6,125 bases of DNA, taken from contig JAUWOJ010000066.1 of NCBI GenBank assembly GCA_030612175.1, positions 1 to 6,125 on the forward strand, in the 5' to 3' direction. Positions 1 through 5,242 of this stretch are shown here, in pieces (position 1 is the stretch's first letter; every line of letters starts with the position of its first letter). The notes beneath the pieces are model-generated. The model saw nothing but the letters and a program-made list of their open reading frames with translations, searched no databases and was not told the DNA's origin. The DNA comes from Candidatus Bipolaricaulota bacterium. GTDB taxonomy: Bacteria > Bipolaricaulota > Bipolaricaulia > UBA7950 > UBA9294. The translations under genes were made by a program, and so were the position numbers.

Positions 1-15
1 GTAGACTGTTTGTGG

Positions 16-36
16 CGTCGGAACTTGTGTCCGACG
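16..36. repeat. Perfect 7-bp inverted repeat, hairpin with 7-nt loop
   Basis: CGTCGGA at 16-22 pairs with TCCGACG at 30-36 around the loop 23-29. Two G-T wobbles (14 with 38, 15 with 37) and a T-A pair (13 with 39) could extend it. Neither strand has a T run after the stem, so it is not a standard terminator. The form is that of a short dispersed palindromic repeat, but the family is not identifiable from one copy. Confidence 0.6.
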
Positions 37-53
37 TTAAAGGCAATGTTGCA

Positions 54-143
54 GGCAAGCTACGACGCTACACAGGAATACGCAGATCGTCCGTAGCGCC
101 GGGTCTTCGCTTGCCCAGTGCAACAGGATTGCACGAGGCAAGC
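54..143. repeat. Overlapping stem-loops with a shared arm (GGCAAGC / GCTTGCC / GGCAAGC)
   Basis: GCTTGCC at 109-115 can pair with GGCAAGC at 137-143. This encloses a perfect 6-bp hairpin, GTGCAA (118-123) with TTGCAC (129-134), loop CAGGA, with a 2x2 internal loop between the two stems. The same 109-115 arm can instead pair with a second GGCAAGC at 54-60, enclosing a CGCTAC/GTAGCG stem (66-71 with 93-98). The two folds exclude each other. This could be a structured RNA or a remnant of repeated palindromes. No known RNA family is recognised. Confidence 0.5.
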
Positions 144-200
144 AAGCTACTCGGGGGGTGTAGTACATCCCCAAACTAATTACTACACCCCCCAAGCTAC
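56..200 (+). repeat. Three direct copies of the octamer CAAGCTAC
   Basis: Exact copies lie at 56-63, 143-150 and 193-200. The last two flank the 13-bp palindrome almost exactly: the third copy shares its first base with the end of the palindrome, and the second ends 2 nt before it. The first two bracket the other stem-loops. A truncated fourth copy (CAAGCT) is at 202-207. The arrangement recalls direct repeats around small palindromic insertions, but having three copies fits a repeated module at least as well. Confidence 0.6.
153..193. repeat. Perfect 13-bp inverted repeat with a 15-nt loop
   Basis: GGGGGGTGTAGTA at 153-165 is exactly complementary, inverted, to TACTACACCCCCC at 181-193. The stem contains six consecutive G-C pairs at its base, so it would be very stable in RNA and could extrude as a cruciform in DNA. 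A shorter alternative hairpin inside the left half (GGGG 155-158 with CCCC 169-172) is also possible. No T run follows on either strand, so an intrinsic terminator is unlikely. A role as an RNA 3'-end barrier or a palindromic mobile remnant remains open. Confidence 0.8.
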
Positions 201-221
201 ACAAGCTTTCAGTCATCACCT

Positions 222-374
222 CTCAGTTCTCGGTTTTCGCCCTTCATAGTTTTTCGACTTTGGACCTTGGACATTGGACGTTGGACTGGTTCCTCTCACT
301 CATCACCGTTTTTCGACTCTTGACTCTCTTTTCACTTATTGCCCATTACAGTTGTCAGTAACCAGTTCTCAGGA
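222..374. repeat. Degenerate heptanucleotide repeat region with a TTGGACN x4 core
   Basis: Positions 260-287 are four consecutive heptamers TTGGAC plus one variable base, which is C, A, G and T in turn. TTCGACT at 253-259 precedes them in register. TTTTTCGACT occurs at 250-259 and again at 309-318. From 312, units such as TTCGACT, CTTGACT, TACAGTT, GTCAGTA, ACCAGTT and CTCAGGA continue in steps of seven to about 374. CTCAGTT and CTCGGTT at 222-235 are similar. This resembles the short tandemly repeated heptamers (STRR) of some bacterial intergenic regions, notably cyanobacteria. No function is implied by the sequence. Confidence 0.65.
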
Positions 375-444
375 GGGGCAGTGCAGAAGAAAAAACAGTT
401 AGATTGTTGAGTAGTTGAGTCGGCAGGTAAGGAGAAACAGATAT

Positions 445-1896
445 CTACTCTGGTAGTTCATTGAACGGGTAGGTTAGGATAGGGTGGCGAGCAGCTCGCG
501 TTTGGTCAAGTCGCTGCACTGGGGCATGCTGCGGAGCAGCACGAAGCAGTTCTGGGGTTTCTTTTGCCTCAAGAGCGATCTTTTCCATCACGCCAATGAA
601 CCGGTCGAGGGTTTCCTTTCCCTCACACTCAGTTGGCTCAATCATCAATGCTTCACGGACGATTAATGGAAAGTATACTGTAGGTGGATAGAATCCGTAG
701 TCAATCAGTCGTTTGGCGATATCGAACGTTGTTATTCCCTGTCCAAGCTTCTCACCCGAAAGAACAAACTCGTGCTTACACAGCCTGTCGTAAGGTAAGC
801 GGTAGGTTTTCTTAAGGCGCTCCTGAAGGTAATTGGCATTGAGCACAGCGTTGTCGCTTACAGCGCGCAGTCCATCATCTCCGAGGAGTAAGATGTAGGC
901 ATATGCCTTAAGAATAACGCCGAAATTACCGTAGAAGGAATGCATACATCCAATTGAACGAGGGAAGTTCCGGTCGAGATGGTAGCCGTTTTCGTCCTTA
1001 GTTATCCGTGGAACAGGAAGGAAGTCAACCAGGCATTGTGATACCGCAACCGGCCCTGACCCCGGCCCTCCACCGCCGTGTGGCGTAGATAGGGTTTTGT
1101 GTAGGTTGAAGTGGAATGCATCCGCTCCCATATCTCCGGGTCGTGCTTGGCCAAGGAAAGCATTCAGGTTTGCGCCGTCAAAATAGCACAAGCCGCCAGC
1201 AGCATGAACCATTTGTGTTATTTCAAGGATTCTTTCCTCGAAGATCCCCAGTGTGTTGGGAACGGTAAGCATGATTCCAGCGACGGTCTCGTCAAGGGTT
1301 TCTCGCAAGGCAACAAGGTTAATCATTCCGTCTTCTCCCGATGGAATCTGAGTAATAGAGAAACCAGAAAGTGTTGCCGATGCTGGATTAGTACCGTGCG
1401 CTGAATCAGGGAGAAGCATTCGCTTACGTTTGCTCTCGCCTCGTTCTCTGAAATAGCGATCAAAGAGGAACATTCCAGTAAGTTCACCATGTGCACCGGC
1501 TGCTGGTTGCAGGGTGATGTCGGGTAAGCCAGCGATGTTGCACAAGTAGCGCGATGCTTCATGTAACAAGGCAAGTGAACCCTGAACCAGTCGCTTATCA
1601 GCTAAGGGATGTGCGCCTGCAAATGCTGGAAGCTGTGCTAGATCCTCATTCACTTTTGGGTTGTATTTCATCGTACAGCTTCCAAGGGGATACAGCCCAT
1701 CATCTACGCCATAGTTCAGTTTGGATAGGCGAGTATAATGACGAACAAGTTCCGGCTCGCTTAGGGCAGGGATCCGCGGTTTACGGGAACGCCTGAGGGA
1801 ATGTGGGATAAGCTTCTCCAGCCCCTGTTGTGGAACATCCAGCGCCGGCAAGACTTTCCCTTCTCGTTTTCCTTTTGCGTCGAAGATTGTCTTCAT
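445..1896 (-). CDS. gcvPB: Glycine dehydrogenase (decarboxylating) subunit 2, GcvPB
   Basis: This is the PLP-carrying half of the split P protein of the cytoplasmic glycine cleavage system. With GcvPA it decarboxylates glycine and loads the aminomethyl group on lipoylated GcvH. The 483 residues are a normal full length. Visible family motifs are YPLGSCTMKYNP (about 69-80), QPAAGAHGELTG (130-141), DSAHGTNPASA (about 164-174), DGANLNA (240-246) and the PLP site NLHKTLSTPHGGGGPGSGP, with Lys267 as the Schiff-base lysine. The C-terminal EPTECEGKETLD block is also present. The ATG at 1896 overlaps the gcvPA stop as ATGA and has a GAGGG ribosome site 7 nt upstream, inside gcvPA, so translation is probably coupled. 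One small deviation is TVPNTLGIFE at 211-220, where TNPNTLG is more usual. The identification is secure; the gene is last in its cluster within the window. Confidence 0.97.
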   Translation of the reverse strand: MKTIFDAKGKREGKVLPALDVPQQGLEKLIPHSLRRSRKPRIPALSEPELVRHYTRLSKLNYGVDDGLYPLGSCTMKYNPKVNEDLAQLPAFAGAHPLADKRLVQGSLALLHEASRYLCNIAGLPDITLQPAAGAHGELTGMFLFDRYFRERGESKRKRMLLPDSAHGTNPASATLSGFSITQIPSGEDGMINLVALRETLDETVAGIMLTVPNTLGIFEERILEITQMVHAAGGLCYFDGANLNAFLGQARPGDMGADAFHFNLHKTLSTPHGGGGPGSGPVAVSQCLVDFLPVPRITKDENGYHLDRNFPRSIGCMHSFYGNFGVILKAYAYILLLGDDGLRAVSDNAVLNANYLQERLKKTYRLPYDRLCKHEFVLSGEKLGQGITTFDIAKRLIDYGFYPPTVYFPLIVREALMIEPTECEGKETLDRFIGVMEKIALEAKETPELLRAAPQHAPVQRLDQTRAARHPILTYPFNELPE

Positions 1897-3218
1897 GTCA
1901 TATCCCTCAAAACGTTTACCAGCGAATCCAGCTCCTCCTTTGTTCGCTGCTCAGTTACGGCGAAGCTAAGGGCTTGTTTTACTCCTAGTTCACTCAAGGA
2001 GGAGGGGTTGTTGACCAGGATTTTGTCATGTGCTAGCTGCCTACAAATTGACTGCGGATCACCAGGAACACTAATGACGAATTCATTGAAAAATGGACCG
2101 GAGAAAGCGAGATTGTATCCAGGAAGTGAGCCTATACGCTCTGCTAGGTAGTGCGCTTTCTCCAGGTTAAGTAGGGCTAGCTCTTGCAGGCCATGTCCGC
2201 CCAGACCGGCGAGGTATACAGCCGCTGCCAAAGCGCAAAGCGTGGAGTTGGTACAGATGTTGGATGTTGCTCGTCCCCTGCGGATGTGCTGCTCGCGCGT
2301 TTGCGAGGTCATCGTGTAGGCAATCTCCCCTTGCGCGTCCACGGTACGGCCAATGATTCGACCGGGCATACTGCGCAGGTACTGTTTGCGACAGGCAAAC
2401 AGACCAAGGAACGGGCCACCAAATGAGGGAGAAAGGCCAAGTGGCTGTCCTTCTCCTACGACAATATCGGCACCTGCTTTGCCCGGGGGCGCAATAAGAC
2501 CGAGGGAAATGGGGTTTACGGCAACAATTAGCAGCGCTGCCCCTAGTCGTTCTTTGAGCCCATTCATTTCCTCTATGATTCCAAATGTGTTAGGGCTCTG
2601 TACCACGAGAGCGGAGATCTTTGTTGGTAAGGAATCGGCATTGTAGCGACCTGTGCGGTCGTAGGGGACCTCCACAACTTCGATGCCAGTGGCTTGACAA
2701 TAGGTATCAAGGACTTGCCGGTAGTGAGGGTAGAGCGACCTGCAAACAGCGACCTTATCTGTTCTTAGGATTCGCTCAGCCATGAACACTGCTTCAGCAA
2801 GGGCAGTCGCACCATCGTACATCGAGGAATTTGCCACATCCATTCCGGTCAGTTCGCACACAAGGGTTTGAAATTCGAACATTGCCGTAAGCGTTCCTTG
2901 ACTCATCTCTGGCTGGTACGGTGTATAAGCGGTAGAGAACTCACTACGCGAGGTAACGTAGGGTACTACTCTGGGAATGTAGTGATCGTAAACTCCTCCC
3001 CCGAGGAAGGACGTATACTGTTCCCAGGCAGCATTAAGATGTGCTAGTTTCTGCAGTTTGCGAACTGTCTCCAGCTCACTTCTCTCTGGAAGTCCAATTG
3101 GCTCGTAGCGATCCCTAACTTGCCTGGGAATATCGTTGAACAATTCTTCTAGTGATGAGACGCCAACCGCGTCAAGCATTGCCTGGCGATCTGCTTCCGT
3201 GTTAGCTATGTAGCGCAT
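1893..3218 (-). CDS. gcvPA: Glycine dehydrogenase (decarboxylating) subunit 1, GcvPA
   Basis: This is the non-PLP-binding partner subunit of the split glycine decarboxylase; it pairs with GcvPB to form the active P protein. The 441 residues match the usual length and carry the fold-type I aminotransferase-like sequence of the family. Visible motifs are SRSEFSTAYTPYQPEMSQG (90-108), NSSMYDGATALAEA (130-143), GEGQPLGLSPSFGGP (about 255-269), REQHIRRGRATSNICTN (308-324) and FNEF (377-380). The N-terminus MRYIANTEADRQAML fits the family, which supports the ATG at 3218. This start lies only 6 nt after the gcvH stop and has no purine-rich ribosome site in front of it. Re-initiation by ribosomes finishing gcvH is therefore the likely way it is translated. 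Its 3' end overlaps gcvPB by 4 nt. No frameshift or missing motif was seen. Confidence 0.97.
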   Translation of the reverse strand: MRYIANTEADRQAMLDAVGVSSLEELFNDIPRQVRDRYEPIGLPERSELETVRKLQKLAHLNAAWEQYTSFLGGGVYDHYIPRVVPYVTSRSEFSTAYTPYQPEMSQGTLTAMFEFQTLVCELTGMDVANSSMYDGATALAEAVFMAERILRTDKVAVCRSLYPHYRQVLDTYCQATGIEVVEVPYDRTGRYNADSLPTKISALVVQSPNTFGIIEEMNGLKERLGAALLIVAVNPISLGLIAPPGKAGADIVVGEGQPLGLSPSFGGPFLGLFACRKQYLRSMPGRIIGRTVDAQGEIAYTMTSQTREQHIRRGRATSNICTNSTLCALAAAVYLAGLGGHGLQELALLNLEKAHYLAERIGSLPGYNLAFSGPFFNEFVISVPGDPQSICRQLAHDKILVNNPSSLSELGVKQALSFAVTEQRTKEELDSLVNVLRDMT

Positions 3219-3224
3219 GTGAGG

Positions 3225-3608
3225 CTATTCGCTGGAAAGATACTTCTCGTAGGCGGCTGCGTCGAGAAGGCTATCGACCTGTGTGGGGCTGGCTACTTCG
3301 ATAACGACAAGCCACCCCTTGCCGTGTGGGTCTTCATTGACTGTCTCCGGAGAATCTTCAAGCCCTTCGTTGACCTCAACTACCTTGCCGCTTATTGGCG
3401 CGTAAACGTCACTTACCGCTTTTACTGACTCCAGCGTTGCTAGAGGGTCTCCTTTTTCTAACTGCGCCTCTAACGCTGGAAGCTCGACAAAAACAATATC
3501 TCCTAATTCAGCTTGCGCATGCTTAGTGATTCCTATTCTTAGTTTGTTGCCTTCCAGGCTGACCCACTCGTGTTCCTTGGTGTAACGAAATTGTGTCGGA
3601 TATGTCAT
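3225..3608 (-). CDS. gcvH: Glycine cleavage system H protein, GcvH (lipoyl carrier)
   Basis: This small lipoyl-domain shuttle protein carries the aminomethyl intermediate from the P protein to the T protein and then the reduced lipoyl arm to the L protein. With the ATG at 3608 it has 127 residues, close to the 129 of E. coli GcvH. Visible signatures are RYTKEHEWV (8-16), GDIVFVELP (about 36-44) and the lipoylation motif LESVKAVSDVYAPISG, with Lys63 as the predicted lipoyl site. NEDPHGKGWL follows at about 91-100. Upstream in-frame starts (ATG 3623, TTG 3632) would add MRGGI or more, which does not belong to the family N-terminus. The chosen ATG has a G7 tract (3613-3619) ending 4 nt before it, serving as a rather irregular ribosome site. 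It follows dnaB by 69 nt and leads directly into gcvPA. Confidence 0.95.
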   Translation of the reverse strand: MTYPTQFRYTKEHEWVSLEGNKLRIGITKHAQAELGDIVFVELPALEAQLEKGDPLATLESVKAVSDVYAPISGKVVEVNEGLEDSPETVNEDPHGKGWLVVIEVASPTQVDSLLDAAAYEKYLSSE

Positions 3609-3646
3609 TATTCCCCCCCGCATTGAGATCAAAGACTCCTGAAATA

Positions 3647-3674
3647 ATCATATCGTACGCCCGTTAATTGACTA
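3647..3674 (-). promoter_or_regulatory. Possible internal promoter for gcvH-gcvPA-gcvPB
   Basis: On the minus strand TAGTCA (3674-3669, four of six matches to TTGACA) is followed after 16 nt by TATGAT (3652-3647, five of six to TATAAT). Transcription would begin near 3640, about 30 nt before the gcvH ATG and next to an AGGAG at 3640-3636. The -35 box overlaps the very end of the dnaB region. If real, it would let the glycine-cleavage genes be expressed apart from dnaB. The match is modest and could be chance. Confidence 0.35.
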
Positions 3675-3677
3675 GCG

Positions 3678-5084
3678 CTAAGATGGTGGTCCCTCGCTCC
3701 AGCTTGATGAGTAGAAGCTGGCATAGGCTTTGTGGAAGGCGAGAGTAACTTTTCCCAGAGGGCCGTTTCGTTGCTTGGCAATGATAATCTCTGCCTTACT
3801 TACTATTCCTTGCCCTTTCTTGGAAGCCTCCTCCTCTGGCCTATCATAGTAGTCCTCTCGATAGATGAACGTAACCAAGTCAGCGTCTTGTTCAATTGCC
3901 CCACTCTCTCGCAGGTCAGATAGCCGGGGATATTTCTTTCCCCGCTCTCTTTGCTCCACGGCTCGGTTCAGCTGGGAGACCGCAACTACTGGGACTCTTA
4001 GTTCCCGCGCAAGCTTTTTCAGCGACCGAGAGATGTAGGCAATTTCTTGCTCGCGTACGTCAGTATGGATCCCTCCCGAGACAAGCTGCATATAGTCAAC
4101 GATAACCAAATCTAAACCGTGTTGTACTGCCATCCGGCGCGCCTTAGCCTTGATCTCCAGGATGGATGCTCCAGGACTATCATCGACGATGATCGTTGTT
4201 TGCTGGAATTTGCTTGCCGCGTTGGCCAGGTCTCGCCACTTGGAGGCCGGAACGTAACCACCACGCAATCGATGCAGGCTTACCTGCGCTTCTCCGCACA
4301 GGAGTCGTTCCAGAAGCTGCTCCTTGGTCATCTCCAAAGAGAAAATACCTACCGCCGCCTTCCCGCGAATCGCTGCATTTCTTGCCAGAGTAAGGGCTAA
4401 GCTTGTCTTTCCTGTTCCTGGCCTACCCGCAATAATGATTAGATCTGAGGGCTGCAGTCCAGATGTCATCTCGTCGAAGCTGGGAAAGCCCGTCGCTATT
4501 CCTGTGATCGTATGACGTTCCGGATCGCGGTGCAGTTCCTCTAGCGCATCAATGTGCTCGTAGAGGAACTGGCTGAGTAGGTAATAGTCCCCTCCTGAAT
4601 CGCGGCGAGAGATATCAAAGATTATTGACTCTGCTTTGTCGAGAACCTCATCTGTGTTATGAGTCTCGTCGAAGCCAAACTCAGCGATCCGCCCTCCTGC
4701 TTCGATCAGTGCGCGCAAGGTAGCTTTCTTATGTACGATCTCAGCGTAGTACTCCAGGCTGGCCGTAGTTGTTACGCGATCGAGAAGCTCATTCAGGTAA
4801 GCGCGTCCACCTGCTTTTTGCATCATGTTCTTTTCTTCCAAACGATTGGCTACAGTGACAATATCAGCAGGCTTACCGTTGTCGAAAAGCTCGCGGATGA
4901 CTCGGAAGATCACCCTGTGAGCTTGTTGGTAGAAGTACTCTGGTCTCAGCTGTTCCAATAGAATGGGAACCGCCCCTTCGGGCTCCAGAATCGCGGAGCC
5001 AAGTACTACTTGTTCGGCTTCAATATTTCTTGGGAGAGATCGCAGATACGTTCCGTTGGTTTCTACAGCTTTCTGTTCCCTCAT
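3678..5084 (-). CDS. dnaB: Replicative DNA helicase DnaB
   Basis: This is the hexameric 5'-3' helicase that unwinds DNA at the replication fork and interacts with primase. The protein from ATG 5084 has 468 residues, normal for the family, with no intein. The N-terminal DnaB domain spans about 14-115 (from LPRNIEAEQVVLGSAI) and the RecA-like ATPase domain about 190-455. Visible motifs are Walker A GRPGTGKT (220-227), SLEM with the likely catalytic Glu251, Walker B LVIVDYMQL (about 326-334) and SQLNRAVEQR (380-389). LRESGAIEQDAD (391-402) and KQRNGPLG (437-444) follow; Arg439 matches the arginine-finger position. A GTG at 5090 would add two residues. I prefer the ATG because GGGG (5093-5090) lies 5 nt before it, whereas the GTG would sit within a few bases of the predicted transcript start. 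It is the first minus-strand gene after the divergent promoter and precedes gcvH. Confidence 0.97.
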   Translation of the reverse strand: MREQKAVETNGTYLRSLPRNIEAEQVVLGSAILEPEGAVPILLEQLRPEYFYQQAHRVIFRVIRELFDNGKPADIVTVANRLEEKNMMQKAGGRAYLNELLDRVTTTASLEYYAEIVHKKATLRALIEAGGRIAEFGFDETHNTDEVLDKAESIIFDISRRDSGGDYYLLSQFLYEHIDALEELHRDPERHTITGIATGFPSFDEMTSGLQPSDLIIIAGRPGTGKTSLALTLARNAAIRGKAAVGIFSLEMTKEQLLERLLCGEAQVSLHRLRGGYVPASKWRDLANAASKFQQTTIIVDDSPGASILEIKAKARRMAVQHGLDLVIVDYMQLVSGGIHTDVREQEIAYISRSLKKLARELRVPVVAVSQLNRAVEQRERGKKYPRLSDLRESGAIEQDADLVTFIYREDYYDRPEEEASKKGQGIVSKAEIIIAKQRNGPLGKVTLAFHKAYASFYSSSWSEGPPS

Positions 5085-5101
5085 TTTCACCCCGCTCTTT
5101 C

Positions 5102-5129
5102 ATTATACGACCTTCCTGTTGAGAAACAA
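5102..5129 (-). promoter_or_regulatory. Sigma70-type promoter for dnaB
   Basis: The minus strand has a perfect TATAAT at 5107-5102. TTGTTT (5129-5124, three of six matches to TTGACA) stands 16 nt upstream. Transcription would start near 5095, leaving only about 10-12 nt before the dnaB ATG at 5084. A short inverted repeat, TGTTG-N5-CAACA (5117-5131), overlaps the -35 box and might be an operator, though 5-bp arms are weak evidence. The perfect -10 box and its position make the promoter likely. Confidence 0.6.
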
Positions 5130-5181
5130 CACGGCCCATAATCTCCTAGTATGGTGGGGTTTTGGCCTATGCCCATATGTA

Positions 5182-5210
5182 TTGAAGGAGTCTTGCTGGT
5201 TTGCTATACT
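5182..5210 (+). promoter_or_regulatory. Sigma70-type promoter with extended -10 for rpsB
   Basis: TTGAAG (5182-5187, four of six matches to TTGACA) is followed by an ideal 17-nt spacer and TATACT (5205-5210, five of six to TATAAT). TG at 5202-5203 sits one base before the -10 box, making an extended -10 element. Start of transcription is expected near 5217, giving a leader of about 26 nt. The combination fits a strong promoter, as expected for a ribosomal protein gene. Confidence 0.7.
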
Positions 5211-5231
5211 TTAGGTAAAGATTCAATTCTT

Positions 5232-5237
5232 GGGAGG
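5232..5237 (+). promoter_or_regulatory. Ribosome binding site deciding the rpsB GTG start
   Basis: GGGAGG ends 5 nt before the GTG at 5243 and continues as GTGAT, a near-complete anti-16S match. The next in-frame ATG (5258) is 20 nt away from it, too far, so GTG is chosen. Confidence 0.8.
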
Positions 5238-5242
5238 GTGAT

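Larger units (their letters stand above)
1..444. other. Non-coding intergenic region downstream of gcvPB, rich in hairpins and short repeats
   Basis: No reading frame here looks like a real protein. The only candidate, on the minus strand at 37-219, runs straight through the strong inverted repeat at 153-193 and resembles no family I know. The left part (about 16-200) is a series of potential stem-loops, annotated separately. The middle part (about 222-374) is pyrimidine-rich on the plus strand and shows a 7-base periodicity. The right part (about 375-444) has an A6 run at 390-395 and a short 8-base tandem, GTTGAGTA then GTTGAGTC, at 406-421. The region follows the 3' end of the minus-strand gcv genes, yet I see no textbook intrinsic terminator (stem directly followed by a T run) on that strand. 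What lies left of position 1 is unknown. Confidence 0.75.
5085..5242. promoter_or_regulatory. Divergent intergenic regulatory region between dnaB and rpsB
   Basis: These 158 nt separate the starts of two oppositely transcribed genes. The left part holds the dnaB promoter and the right part the rpsB promoter, with about 50 nt between the -35 boxes. No RNA gene, riboswitch or long leader was recognised. Both predicted leaders are short, so control by a structured 5' leader, such as an S2-binding autoregulatory site, has little room here. Confidence 0.6.

Noticed and set aside
1..210. CRISPR array, integron attC site or tRNA gene in the hairpin region
   Set aside because: There are no regularly spaced long repeats, the bases after the 16-36 hairpin (GTTAAAG) do not fit the attC GTTRRRY core, and no cloverleaf with a T-loop motif was found.
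37..219. 60-residue minus-strand open frame with Cys-rich hydrophobic sequence
   Set aside because: It passes through the 13-bp palindrome and other stem-loops, matches no family I know and has no convincing ribosome site. It is most likely a chance open frame.
380..444. T6 run on the minus strand (390-395) as intrinsic terminator of the gcv genes
   Set aside because: The only stem directly before it is a 4-bp AACA/TGTT pairing, too weak for an intrinsic terminator.
1801..2151. 116-residue plus-strand open frame across the gcvPA/gcvPB junction
   Set aside because: It is antisense to two secure genes and has no recognisable motif.
3609..3677. Glycine riboswitch upstream of gcvH
   Set aside because: The gap is only 69 nt and shows none of the tandem aptamer architecture, which needs considerably more length. 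None is visible in the dnaB-rpsB gap either.
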